Source: JAJRVH01 sp964505995 (lineage in GTDB: Bacteria > Pseudomonadota > Zetaproteobacteria > Mariprofundales > Mariprofundaceae). Taken from it: DNA of 16,062 nt. Under the pieces are notes generated by a model. The model made no database searches. It was given only the letters and a program-made list of their open reading frames with translations, and was not told the DNA's origin. The stretch spans positions 1-16,062 of the forward strand of contig CAZDLB010000037.1 of assembly GCA_964505995.1 (NCBI GenBank), in the 5' to 3' direction. A program made the position numbers and the translations under genes. Every line of letters begins with the position of its first letter. Positions within the stretch are counted from its first letter, which is position 1. This document shows, piece by piece, positions 1 to 8,176 of the stretch.

Positions 1-1668
1 TTCCCAGCCATCGGGCAAGGCATGCCATGCATACATCTGCTTCAGCTCATGCTCACTGAAGCGGCTTGCCAACTTGGGCACGTATTCCGCTGGCGGCAGG
101 TCGGAAATTTCTGCGTTCTCGCCCCACTCGACCATCGCAAAGTTGGCAATCTGGTTGGTCTCGCGCGTCTGGGAAATGCCAAGTGATTTCAGATAGGCCT
201 TCGGGAACAGATGATGCCGTTCCAGCGAGGCCCGATGCCCCTGGGTGGCCGGATCCATCAACTCTGAAACCTTCTGCCGCGAGAACAGCACCCGCGCATC
301 CAGCACATTCAGGGCCGCGAAATAGGCGAACATCGAGGGGCTGACCGCTGCCGCCGTCGCCAGTTCATTCGGCAGGGTAATTTCCCAGTAGTCTCTGGTC
401 AGCGTCGCGCGGCAGACCTGAAGCAGTATCTCCTCGAATTCATCGGCGGTCCTAGTGTCGCTGAAGCGGCGCAGATCGAATTCCATCGCGGATTCCGGCG
501 AGCCGGTATAGCGCCCGGTAATCGCACTCATGAAGAACCAGACCGCTATCAGGCGCCGTAACCGATACTCTTCCAGCTTGTATTCAGTGCGCCCCATCAG
601 GTAGAGGATGTAGGCGAAGAGCAGATTGTTCTCCGAACTGATTAGCTTGCCACTACGGAAGCCGGCAAAGAGCAGACATTTCAGGAAATCATGCCAATAG
701 GTGAGGTTGAGCACCTTGGCCTGGGCCTCCTTCAGCTTGCCAAACTGCTCTTCCCGCAGCTCTTCGCTGAACTGCTCGGTTTCCAGATCCTTGCCGCGCA
801 AGATCGAATACACATATTTCAGACGGGCACGGCGGAAGGCTAGGCCCACACTCACACGAAGCAACTGATCGGGCTTGGGCTGGATAAAATGGTTGAATGG
901 CGATGGCTCGCCCGCAGTCGGTTTTTTCGCAGCGCGGCAGAAGTCCTCCAGTTCGGTTCTTCCCTCATCCCAAAAAACGGACATCAGGGTCAGGATGAAG
1001 TCCGACTGGTTCAGCGACTTGCCCTTGCTGTTGATACGGACGAATACTTCGGAAACCTGTTCCTCGGTCACATCTGCCGAGAGCTCAAGGACAGTGAACG
1101 GAAAGGCCAGCAGGTTCCGTAGATCCATGACCGCCCGCTGCACCTGCTGCCGATCGGCATCGGTCACTTCCCTTGTCTCGGCCAATCCTTCCAGATAGCC
1201 GCCCACTAGGTTGAACAGATCAACATTCTCCTGCCAGAGCTTGGAAATATCAGGCAGAAACGACTTGTCCCGTCGGATGGCCGCATCGGCCACCTCGAAC
1301 GACTCTTCCAGCGGGTTGAAGGCGATCTGGATCCGTTCAGTCTCGTAGTTCTCGCGCACCACGGGGATGCCCTTGACCACGGCATACATTGAAGTCAGTC
1401 GTTGCTGCCCGTCGACGATCAACTGGCTGGGCGTTTTCTGCTTCTGATCAGCGCCGATATGCTTGACGCCCTTCTCCGCCCCGGTACTCCAGAAAAGAAA
1501 ATAACCAACCGGATACCCTCGGTAGATAGAATCAAACAGGTCGCGCACCTTGGCATTCTTCCAGACAAACGGTCTCTGGATATCCGGCAGGCCAATTGTT
1601 CCATGCGAGATGCCATCCATCAGTGACTGGAGCGTGTAATTGACCTGATTAAATACTGTTCTACCCAC
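1..1668 (-). CDS. DUF262/HNH GmrSD-type restriction endonuclease-like protein (3' end outside window)
   Basis: The 556 visible residues carry both halves of a fused GmrSD-like protein. The N-terminal DUF262 domain has the pattern LPDIQRPFVW near residue 22 and the nucleotide-binding motif VDGQQR at 85-90. The C-terminal HNH-nuclease-like part has RHHLFPKAYL at 484-493, then NQIANFAMVEW (from 505) and ISDLPPAEYVP. Family knowledge: fused GmrSD/BrxU-type enzymes use NTP-dependent DUF262 control to cut modified phage DNA; some DUF262 proteins have other or unknown roles. The start is GTG, preceded in frame by a TAG two codons upstream and by GAGGA seven bases away, so no longer start is possible. 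The reading frame is open to base 1, and homologous tails suggest only a few dozen residues are missing. Base composition is lower in GC than the neighbours (a hand count of 601-660 gives 48%, against 65% for 13021-13080), consistent with transfer. Target modification cannot be inferred. Confidence 0.85.
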   Translation of the reverse strand, partial: MGRTVFNQVNYTLQSLMDGISHGTIGLPDIQRPFVWKNAKVRDLFDSIYRGYPVGYFLFWSTGAEKGVKHIGADQKQKTPSQLIVDGQQRLTSMYAVVKGIPVVRENYETERIQIAFNPLEESFEVADAAIRRDKSFLPDISKLWQENVDLFNLVGGYLEGLAETREVTDADRQQVQRAVMDLRNLLAFPFTVLELSADVTEEQVSEVFVRINSKGKSLNQSDFILTLMSVFWDEGRTELEDFCRAAKKPTAGEPSPFNHFIQPKPDQLLRVSVGLAFRRARLKYVYSILRGKDLETEQFSEELREEQFGKLKEAQAKVLNLTYWHDFLKCLLFAGFRSGKLISSENNLLFAYILYLMGRTEYKLEEYRLRRLIAVWFFMSAITGRYTGSPESAMEFDLRRFSDTRTADEFEEILLQVCRATLTRDYWEITLPNELATAAAVSPSMFAYFAALNVLDARVLFSRQKVSELMDPATQGHRASLERHHLFPKAYLKSLGISQTRETNQIANFAMVEWGENAEISDLPPAEYVPKLASRFSEHELKQMYAWHALPDGWE

Positions 1669-1742
1669 AGTCTAATCCTCATTCATTTCTCAAGTGATTC
1701 GCTCAGATATGGTTCGGCCAAATCCAAGATCCAGCCTTCAGA

Positions 1743-1781
1743 GCAGGAAAAAAGCCAACTGCGAAATAGGCCCCTCCCTGC
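1743..1781 (-). other. GU-rich hairpin in the intergenic/leader RNA
   Basis: On the minus strand GCAGGGAGGGGCC (1781-1769) can pair with GGCTTTTTTCCTGC (1756-1743) over 13 pairs, four of them G-U, with one bulged U and a 12-nt loop. The G-U pairs become A-C mismatches on the plus strand, so the structure forms only in minus-strand RNA. It lies just downstream of the predicted start of the DUF262 transcript and also downstream of recJ. It could stabilise or regulate the leader, or act as an inefficient terminator; its T-run is inside the stem rather than after it, which argues against a classic terminator. Confidence 0.4.
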
Positions 1782-1794
1782 CGCACTAGGATTG

Positions 1795-1822
1795 ATAATA
1801 GTAAGGCATAAGGAATTGTCCA
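1795..1822 (-). promoter_or_regulatory. Predicted sigma70 promoter for the DUF262 gene
   Basis: On the minus strand TGGACA (1822-1817; 5/6 to TTGACA) is followed after 16 bp by TATTAT (1800-1795; 5/6 to TATAAT). Transcription would begin near 1788, giving a leader of about 120 nt before the GTG at 1668. The promoter lies between the recJ stop and the DUF262 gene, so the defence-like gene can be transcribed independently of the thr-recJ operon. Confidence 0.5.
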
Positions 1823-1843
1823 ATGCCTGAAGAAAACAGGGGG

Positions 1844-3535
1844 TCAATCGCTGACCAGGGCATCCTCGACCACGAACTGGATCGCACCATTGCCGCGATA
1901 GTCGTCGGGCTTGAGCTGGCCGATCAGCGAAACGATGCGGCCGCGCTCCAGCGCATCGCCATAGACACCTCCGCCAAAGACGATCGCATCCAGCCAGCGC
2001 GAGCCATCGCTCAGCTTCAGGCGCACGACCCCGCCCTTGAGCGGCCTGTTTTCGGTGATATGCACATCCCGCAGCAGCCACTGGCAGGCCGGATTGCCCC
2101 GGCCGATGGGCTCGAAGCGTTGCAGCCGCTCGGCAAGGCCAGCGTGCATCGCGCCCAGCCCCAGGATGCCGTCGATATCGCAGCTGGGATGTTCGCTCTG
2201 CCCCTGCTCGTCCACCGCCTGCCCGAAGGCATCCACGAACTCATCCCAGCGGTCACTACGAACCGTGCCGCCGCCAGCGCCGGCATGGCCGCCGAAGCCA
2301 TCGAGATGCTCGGCACAGGCAGAAAGCAGCTTGCCGATATGGAATCCGGCCACGCCACGCAGCGATACGCGGATATCGCCGTCCGGGGTGATGAAGCCCA
2401 CGGCCGCCGGCTTGCGATGCTTGCGCGCCAGGCGCCCGGCCGCCAGACCCACGACGCCGGCATGCCAGTCCGGATGACAGACCGCCAGCACGCTCGCGTC
2501 GCCAAGCATGGCCTCAGCCTGGCGGAACACCTCCTCCTCGACCTTCCGGCGCTGCCGGTTGGTTTCATCCAGCACGGAGGACAGGCGCATCGCTTCGTCC
2601 TCCCCGGCGCAGCAGAGAAGCCGCATCGCCTCATCGCCGTGACGCATGCGCCCGGCTGCATTGATGCGCGGCGCCAGATAAAAGGCGATCGTTTCCGCCG
2701 TGACCGGGCCACGCACACGGGCGGTGCGCATCAGAGCGGCCATGCCCACCGACGGTTGTTCGTTCAGCCGCTTCAGGCCATGATGGACGAGGATGCGATT
2801 GACCCCGACCAGATCCATCACATCGGCGACGGTGGCCACGGCCACGCGATCCAGCAAGGCCCGCAGATCGAAGGCCGGCCGCAGCCCCCGCCCGGCCAGC
2901 GTCTTCCATACCGCCATCAGCAGAAAGAACGCGACACCCGTGCCGCAGAGCAGGCGTCCGGCAAAGCCGCAATCCTGTCGTGCCGGATTGAGCACCGCAT
3001 GGGCCGCCGGCAGCTCGGCATCGGGCAGATGATGATCGCTGACGATCAGATCCATCCCCCGCCGGCGCGCTTCGTTGCAGGCCCCGAAACAGGTCGTGCC
3101 GGTATCCACACTGATGCCGACGCGCGCACCGTCAGCTACCGCCTCGGCCACGGCCTCGACACCGATGCCGTGGCCATCGTCGGCGCGGTGCGGAATCGAA
3201 TGCGTGACCGTAGCCCCGGCTGCCGTCAGCGCCTCGACGAGAATCGCGGTGCCGCAGACGCCATCGCAGTCGAAATCGCCGAACACATGCACCGGCTCAC
3301 CAGCAGTGATCGCTTCGGCGATGCGCCCTGCCGCCTGCTCCATGTCCCGCATGCCAAAGGGATCGGGAAGATCTGCCAGCCTCGGCGTAAAGAACGCATC
3401 GCCTTCGCTTAAGCCTCGGGCCGCCAGCAGGCCCTGCCAGGCGCTCAGCGGATCATCGGCCTGAAGCGGTCCGTGCCGCCATTGCAGACGCCTGCCGCGA
3501 AGCGTCAGGGCTTCGGGAAGGGCCTCAGCCAGCAT
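1844..3535 (-). CDS. recJ: Single-stranded-DNA-specific exonuclease RecJ
   Basis: This 563-residue protein is a 5'-3' ssDNA exonuclease of the DHH phosphoesterase superfamily, acting in recombination and mismatch/base-excision repair. Visible motifs: DFDCD at 87-91 (metal-binding DxD motif), the VDTG aspartate at 144, SDHH at 166-169, RINAAGR at 290-296, HPDWHAGVVG near 354, and the DHHA1 glycine-rich GGHAGAGG at 415-422; a C-terminal OB-like segment with GRGNPA follows. Length matches the roughly 570-residue family norm. The ATG at 3535 is chosen because it overlaps the end of the preceding gene by 11 bp, has CAGG seven bases upstream, and the further upstream extension lacks RecJ-like sequence. 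It is the last gene of the alaC-hom-thrC operon. Several motif residues differ from the common form (VDNG to VDTG, GGHAMAAG to GGHAGAGG) but the metal-binding Asp/His residues are kept. Confidence 0.93.
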   Translation of the reverse strand: MLAEALPEALTLRGRRLQWRHGPLQADDPLSAWQGLLAARGLSEGDAFFTPRLADLPDPFGMRDMEQAAGRIAEAITAGEPVHVFGDFDCDGVCGTAILVEALTAAGATVTHSIPHRADDGHGIGVEAVAEAVADGARVGISVDTGTTCFGACNEARRRGMDLIVSDHHLPDAELPAAHAVLNPARQDCGFAGRLLCGTGVAFFLLMAVWKTLAGRGLRPAFDLRALLDRVAVATVADVMDLVGVNRILVHHGLKRLNEQPSVGMAALMRTARVRGPVTAETIAFYLAPRINAAGRMRHGDEAMRLLCCAGEDEAMRLSSVLDETNRQRRKVEEEVFRQAEAMLGDASVLAVCHPDWHAGVVGLAAGRLARKHRKPAAVGFITPDGDIRVSLRGVAGFHIGKLLSACAEHLDGFGGHAGAGGGTVRSDRWDEFVDAFGQAVDEQGQSEHPSCDIDGILGLGAMHAGLAERLQRFEPIGRGNPACQWLLRDVHITENRPLKGGVVRLKLSDGSRWLDAIVFGGGVYGDALERGRIVSLIGQLKPDDYRGNGAIQFVVEDALVSD

Positions 3536-4505
3536 GCAGCAGCCTGCGGATGCGGGCGATGAGCATCTCCTGACCCGGCAGCCTTTTCGGACGCTCGGCC
3601 GGTTGCAGCCGGAAGGCGCGCCTGCGAAGCGGCCACGGACGGCCCAGCCAGCGACGTCCGAGCTGCACGGCATGGCCATGACCGCTGAGGACGATCATAT
3701 CCGGCAGTTCCTGCTGACCGCCGATCAGCTCGCCCAGGCGTTCGGCCTCGCTGAGGACCAGCCGGGCCGCTCGGCCCTCGGCCACGGCCTGCAGCAGCGG
3801 ATTGCGCGTCGCCACGGGGATGGCCGCATGATCAGACCCGGCGGCCGGCACATCCTCGCCCCAGAACCAGAGGCCATGGATATCGTGCTCTCCCATCTCG
3901 CGGCGATGGGCGGCCGGATGACGGTGCAGATGCATCTGGATCTCGGAAAGCAGGCGCATCAGGCGCCCGCCGTCGGCGCCCTCGGGATGGCGGTCGGGCA
4001 GGGTATGGCCGGAAATGCGATCCAGCGAGGCCGGACGGACATCCCAGGGGGTCCGGCAGCACAGCAGCAGCGCCGCCCCGACGGGCACAAGCCGCATTCC
4101 CTCTTGCTGAAGCAGCGGATTGAGCTCATCGCAGAGCCACTGGCTGTCGCGCCGGCTCATCCCAAGCTGGCCTTCGGGCAGCAGATGCACGCTGTCGCGC
4201 GCCAGCCTGGCATGATAGGGACTGGCCACCCAGATCTGGGCCGTGTCCTCGGGCAAATCCCCTGCGGCGGCAGCCAGCAGGCGGCTCGGACTGGCCCCAA
4301 CCAGGCCGGCATACCATGAAATCGGCAGATCCAGCGAGGTTGAAAACCATTGCGGATAGCGCCGCCACAGCTGATCCTGCCAGCGTTCAAGGCAGGGATG
4401 CAGCGAGAATGCCCCGGGATCCTGCGACGGAACCAGGGCCTGTGTCACGATCAGCGCCGCAACACGTTTGCGCAAATCAGGACTCAAGTACCCGGCGAAC
4501 GGCAT
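3525..4505 (-). CDS. RpfE-like conserved protein (phosphoglycerate-mutase-like family)
   Basis: A 326-residue protein resembling the conserved family annotated as RpfE-type regulatory protein or putative phosphoglycerate mutase, commonly found beside recJ. Recognisable blocks are IWVASPYHARLARDSVHL (about 91-108), the signature DGGRLMRLLSEIQM (178-191) and IHGLWFWGED (209-218). No convincing phosphoglycerate mutase catalytic set is seen, and the biochemical role is unknown. The start is uncertain: ATG at 4505 overlaps thrC by 29 bp, with GAGG directly abutting it; a TTG at 4475, two bases after the thrC stop, would place the hydrophobic VAALIVTQALVPS strand close to the N-terminus as expected for the family. 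The end overlaps the recJ start by 11 bp, indicating translational coupling. The name follows remembered family and synteny patterns, not a search. Confidence 0.75.
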   Translation of the reverse strand: MPFAGYLSPDLRKRVAALIVTQALVPSQDPGAFSLHPCLERWQDQLWRRYPQWFSTSLDLPISWYAGLVGASPSRLLAAAAGDLPEDTAQIWVASPYHARLARDSVHLLPEGQLGMSRRDSQWLCDELNPLLQQEGMRLVPVGAALLLCCRTPWDVRPASLDRISGHTLPDRHPEGADGGRLMRLLSEIQMHLHRHPAAHRREMGEHDIHGLWFWGEDVPAAGSDHAAIPVATRNPLLQAVAEGRAARLVLSEAERLGELIGGQQELPDMIVLSGHGHAVQLGRRWLGRPWPLRRRAFRLQPAERPKRLPGQEMLIARIRRLLHAG

Positions 4506-5535
4506 CCTCGGTGGCATCGATGGTGACCGGCTGCGGCACACCGCGCATGGCCGTATCCGGATCCTTCAGCCCGTTGCCGGTCAGCGTGCAGACGATGGAC
4601 GCGCCCGGCTGGAAATAACCGGCCTTGTTCAGCTTGATCACGCCGGCCACGGACGCCGCCGAGGCCGGTTCGCAGAACACGCCCTCGAGGCTGGCCAGCA
4701 TGTCATAGGCCTGCAGGATCTCCTCGTCGGTGACCGCCTCGATCGTGCCGCCGGACTCGTCGCGCGCAGCCTCGGCCTGCTTCCACGAGGCCGGTTTGCC
4801 GATGCGGATGGCAGTGGCCACCGTTTCCGGGTTCTCCACCGGCGCGCCGTTGACGATCGGCGCGGCACCCGCGGCCTGGAAACCCAGCATCTTCGGCAGG
4901 CTCCTGGAGATGCGCTTGTCGAAATATTCCTTGTAGCCCATCCAGTAGGCGGTGATGTTGCCGGCATTGCCGACCGGCAGCGCATGGTAATCCGGCGCGA
5001 AGCCCAGCTCGTCCACGATCTCGAAGGCCGCCGTCTTCTGGCCCTGCAGGCGATAGGGATTGACCGAGTTCACCAGCGAGATCGAGCCGTCGGCACTAAT
5101 CTCGCGCACCAGCTCCAGCGCATCATCGAAATTGCCGCGGATCTGGATCACCCTGGCGCCGTAGCGCATGCCCTGGGACAGCTTGCCCAGCGCAATCTTG
5201 CCGTCGGGGATCAGGACATAGGCCTGCATGCCGCAGTTCGCCGCATAGGCGGCGGCCGAGGCCGAGGTGTTGCCGGTCGAGGCGCAGATCACCTTGCGGG
5301 AGCCGGCATTGTAGGCCTGGGTCACGGCCATCGTCATGCCGCGATCCTTGAACGAACCGGTCGGGTTCAGGCCCTCGAACTTCAGATAGAGGTTCAGCTC
5401 GGGATTGATCGCATTCTTCAGGTTCAGCGACTCGTGCAAAGGTGTCGCGCCCTCATAGAGCGTGATGATGGCATCGTCCTTGCCGATCGGCAGAAAGGCG
5501 CGGTAGCGATTGATGATTCCTTCGTAGCGTGGCAT
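4477..5535 (-). CDS. thrC: Threonine synthase
   Basis: This 352-residue PLP enzyme converts O-phosphohomoserine to threonine, the final step of threonine synthesis in the cytoplasm. The PLP lysine is K63 in NPTGSFKDRGMT, followed by the substrate/cofactor loop STGNTSASAA at 87-96 and the phosphate-binding loop PVGNAGN at 187-193. Length and motifs fit the short fold-type II threonine synthases (about 350 residues) rather than the longer E. coli-type enzyme. The ATG has AGGGG seven bases upstream, located across the hom stop; the hom-thrC gap is 9 bp, so the two are co-transcribed. The homoserine kinase that supplies its substrate is not encoded in the window. Confidence 0.96.
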   Translation of the reverse strand: MPRYEGIINRYRAFLPIGKDDAIITLYEGATPLHESLNLKNAINPELNLYLKFEGLNPTGSFKDRGMTMAVTQAYNAGSRKVICASTGNTSASAAAYAANCGMQAYVLIPDGKIALGKLSQGMRYGARVIQIRGNFDDALELVREISADGSISLVNSVNPYRLQGQKTAAFEIVDELGFAPDYHALPVGNAGNITAYWMGYKEYFDKRISRSLPKMLGFQAAGAAPIVNGAPVENPETVATAIRIGKPASWKQAEAARDESGGTIEAVTDEEILQAYDMLASLEGVFCEPASAASVAGVIKLNKAGYFQPGASIVCTLTGNGLKDPDTAMRGVPQPVTIDATEDAVRRVLES

Positions 5536-5544
5536 GTGAATCCC

Positions 5545-6870
5545 CTAGGCGACGGCCGATTCCTTGCGCAGGATCAGCACGTCTTCATGAACGGTGGGCA
5601 GGGCCGTGATGCGGGCGATGGCGGCCTGCAGGTTGCCCTCGGTGGTTTCGTGCGTCATCAGAATGATCGGCACCTGCTTGCTGGCATGGCGCTCCTTCTG
5701 CATCACCGCCTCCAGGCTGATGCGCTGGTCGGCCAGGATCGAGGTGACCGAGGCGATCACGCCCGGCTCGTCGTTGACCATCAGGCGCAGGTAGTATTCG
5801 CACTCGACATCGGCCATCGGCAGCGTCGGCACGTCCCGCCGCTCATTCTCGGCAAAGGCCATCGGCGGCGCCAGATGCGCAACGCCTTCGGGCAGCACGC
5901 GCGCGATATCGAGGATATCGGCGACCACGGCCGAGGCCGTCGGCCGCTCGCCGGCGCCGCGCCCGAAATACATCGTATGCTCGACGAAGTCGCCGGATAG
6001 CTGCACGGCATTGTACGAGTCCGAAACCTGCGCGATCTGGCTCGTGACCGGCACCAGCGTCGGATGCACGCGCATCTCGATGCTTTCCACCTCGCCATGC
6101 CTTCCATGCGGCTTGGCAATGCCGAGCAGCTTGATGCGATAGCCGAGCTCGGCCACGGCCTCGATATCGGCCGCGGTGATGCGGCTGATGCCTTCGGTGA
6201 ACACCTCGTCAAAGCGGATCTTCGAACCGAAGGCCATGGCCGCGAGGATGGACAGCTTGTGCGCGGTATCCACGCCCTCGACATCGAAGGTCGGGTCCGC
6301 CTCGGCATAGCCGAGCTGTTGCGCCTGTTTCAGCACGTCGGCGTAATCCGCGCCCTCGTTCTCCATCTTTGTCAGGATGAAGTTGCAGGTGCCATTGAGG
6401 ATGCCATAGACCGATTCAATCGCGTTGGCCGCCAGCCCCTCGCGCAAGGCCTTCAGGCACGGAATACCGCCGCCAACCGCCGCCTCGAAGCCGATGGCTA
6501 CCCCATGCTCGCGCGCCAGCGGAAACAGCTCCTCGCCGTGCTTGGCGATCAGCGCCTTGTTCGCGGTGACGACATGCTTGCCGTTCTCGATCGCCGTGGC
6601 GACGAAGCTGCGCGCCGGCTCGTAACCGCCGATCAGCTCGACGACCAGATCCACATCCTCGGCTGTGACGATCGCAGCGGCATCATCCACAAGGCGCACG
6701 CCGGAAAGATCCAGGCCGCGATCGCGCTCGATGTCACGATCGGCAGCGGCCACAAGCCTCAGCGTCCGGCCGATGCGGCGGGCCATCAGCTGCTGCTGCT
6801 CCAGAAGAATCCGGGCCACGCCGGTGCCGATCGTTCCCAGCCCTAGCAGGCCAACCCTGATTTCGCTCAT
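5545..6870 (-). CDS. hom: Homoserine dehydrogenase with C-terminal ACT domain
   Basis: This 441-residue enzyme reduces aspartate semialdehyde to homoserine with NAD(P)H at the branch to threonine and methionine. The Rossmann loop GLGTIGTG is at 10-17, VTANKALIA (catalytic-region lysine 105) follows, then EAAVGGGIP at 129-137 and the substrate-binding stretch AEADPTFDVEGVDTAHK around 189-205. A C-terminal ACT domain begins near 353 with VNDEPGVIASVTSIL, which in this family mediates feedback control by threonine. The start is the ATG at 6870, with GGGAG five bases upstream; a GTG two codons earlier lies within that ribosome-binding site region. It is the second gene of the operon, 33 bp after alaC, and is monofunctional (no fused aspartokinase). 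Confidence 0.96.
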   Translation of the reverse strand: MSEIRVGLLGLGTIGTGVARILLEQQQLMARRIGRTLRLVAAADRDIERDRGLDLSGVRLVDDAAAIVTAEDVDLVVELIGGYEPARSFVATAIENGKHVVTANKALIAKHGEELFPLAREHGVAIGFEAAVGGGIPCLKALREGLAANAIESVYGILNGTCNFILTKMENEGADYADVLKQAQQLGYAEADPTFDVEGVDTAHKLSILAAMAFGSKIRFDEVFTEGISRITAADIEAVAELGYRIKLLGIAKPHGRHGEVESIEMRVHPTLVPVTSQIAQVSDSYNAVQLSGDFVEHTMYFGRGAGERPTASAVVADILDIARVLPEGVAHLAPPMAFAENERRDVPTLPMADVECEYYLRLMVNDEPGVIASVTSILADQRISLEAVMQKERHASKQVPIILMTHETTEGNLQAAIARITALPTVHEDVLILRKESAVA

Positions 6871-6903
6871 GTCCACTCCCGTCTCATCATCCGTTCACTG
6901 CCG

Positions 6904-8082
6904 TCAGGCGCCGCTGTTCAGGAAATGCCGGATGCCGCGCAGCGCCTGGCGCGTGCGATGCTCATTCTCGATCAGCGCGATGCGCACATAATGATCGCCG
7001 TAATCGCCAAAGCCGATGCCGGGAGATACGGCCACGCCGGCCTCCTTGAGCAGCAGCTTGGAGAACTCCAGCGATCCCAGTCGCTTGAACTCGTCCGGAA
7101 TCTCGGCCCAGACGAACATCGTCGCCTTCGGCGATTCCGCCATCCACCCCATCTGATGCAGGCCCTTGATCAGCGCATCCCGCCGGCTCTGGTAGCGAAG
7201 CCGGATCTCCTCGACGCAATCCTGAGGGCCGTTCAGCGCCGTACAGGCGGCAATCTGCAGCGGCTGGAAGGTGCCGTAATCCAGATAGGACTTGATCTTC
7301 GTCAGCGCCGCCACGATCTCCCGGTTGCCGACCATGAAGCCCATGCGCCAGCCGGGCATGTTGTAGCTCTTGGACAGCGAATAGAACTCGACGGCCACGT
7401 CCTTGGCACCTGGCACCTGCAGGATGGACGGGCACTGATAGCCATCGAACGTGATCTCGGCATAGGCGATGTCGGAGATCACGATCAGATCGTTGTCGCG
7501 GGCGAAATCCACCAGCTTCACATAGAAGTCCAGATCCACGACCTCTGCCGTCGGATTCGACGGAAAGTTGACGACCAGCGCCTTCGGCTTGGGCCAGGAG
7601 TCCTTGACCGCCTTCTGCACCTCCTCGAAATAGTCATAGCCCGGCCCCATCGGCACATGCCGGATATCGGCGCCGGCGATGATGAAGCCGTAGGGATGGA
7701 TCGGATAGGCCGGGTTCGGCGTCAGCACCAGATCGCCGGGGCTCGTGATGGCCACGGCCAGATGCGCCAGCCCCTCCTTCGAGCCGATCGTCGCGATCGC
7801 CTCGGTCTCGGGATCGAGATCGACATCGAACTTGCGCTTGTACCAGGCGCAGATGGCCTTGCGCAGGCCGGGAATGCCGCGGGAAACGGAATAGCGATGA
7901 TTGCGTCCGTCCTGCGCCGCCTCGCAGAGCTTGTCGACGATATGCTGCGGCGTCGGCTGATCCGGATTGCCCATGCCCAGGTCGATGATGTCGTGGCCGG
8001 CATGACGCAGTTCCATCTTCAGCTGATTGACGACCGCGAACACGTAGGGAGGCAGGCGTTTGATTTTCTCGAATTCGCGCAT
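6904..8082 (-). CDS. alaC: Alanine-forming PLP aminotransferase (AlaC-type)
   Basis: This 392-residue class I/II aminotransferase most resembles AlaC/YfdZ, which makes alanine from pyruvate and glutamate. The opening FEKIKRLPPYVFAVVNQLK is characteristic of that group. Fold-type I residues are visible: NFPSNPTA (172-179), SDIAYAEI (203-210, PLP aspartate and tyrosine) and the Schiff-base lysine K238 in SLSKSYNMPGWRMGF. The ATG at 8082 is chosen because longer in-frame starts lie upstream of the predicted transcription start (about 8134) and add non-homologous residues; GGGAG lies 11 bases upstream. It heads the alaC-hom-thrC-recJ operon, as seen in several beta- and gammaproteobacteria. Substrate assignment rests on similarity and context; other transaminase specificities remain possible. 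Confidence 0.9.
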   Translation of the reverse strand: MREFEKIKRLPPYVFAVVNQLKMELRHAGHDIIDLGMGNPDQPTPQHIVDKLCEAAQDGRNHRYSVSRGIPGLRKAICAWYKRKFDVDLDPETEAIATIGSKEGLAHLAVAITSPGDLVLTPNPAYPIHPYGFIIAGADIRHVPMGPGYDYFEEVQKAVKDSWPKPKALVVNFPSNPTAEVVDLDFYVKLVDFARDNDLIVISDIAYAEITFDGYQCPSILQVPGAKDVAVEFYSLSKSYNMPGWRMGFMVGNREIVAALTKIKSYLDYGTFQPLQIAACTALNGPQDCVEEIRLRYQSRRDALIKGLHQMGWMAESPKATMFVWAEIPDEFKRLGSLEFSKLLLKEAGVAVSPGIGFGDYGDHYVRIALIENEHRTRQALRGIRHFLNSGA

Positions 8083-8140
8083 GGACGGACGGACTCCCTG
8101 AAAGAATTGGCCGGAACGCTTGACCTGAATGGGGATCGCG

Positions 8141-8169
8141 AGTGTACGAACCGGGCCAGAACCGGTCAA
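8141..8169 (-). promoter_or_regulatory. Predicted sigma70 promoter of the alaC-hom-thrC-recJ operon
   Basis: On the minus strand TTGACC (8169-8164; 5/6) is separated by exactly 17 bp from TACACT (8146-8141; 4/6). The predicted transcript start near 8134 leaves a 5' leader of about 50 nt before the alaC ATG. It begins just past the T-run of the petC terminator, so the bc1 and threonine operons are separately transcribed. No leader peptide rich in Thr/Ile codons was seen in the short leader. Confidence 0.6.
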
Positions 8170-8176
8170 GGAAGGC

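Noticed and set aside
1823..3412. Plus-strand 529-codon reading frame opposite recJ
   Set aside because: It lies antisense to a well-supported recJ, is dominated by R, H, Q, A and P, and shows no domain-like motif; GC-rich codon patterns create such antisense frames.
8120..8148. Plus-strand TTGACC as a -35 box
   Set aside because: No acceptable -10 follows at 16-18 bp and no plus-strand gene lies downstream.
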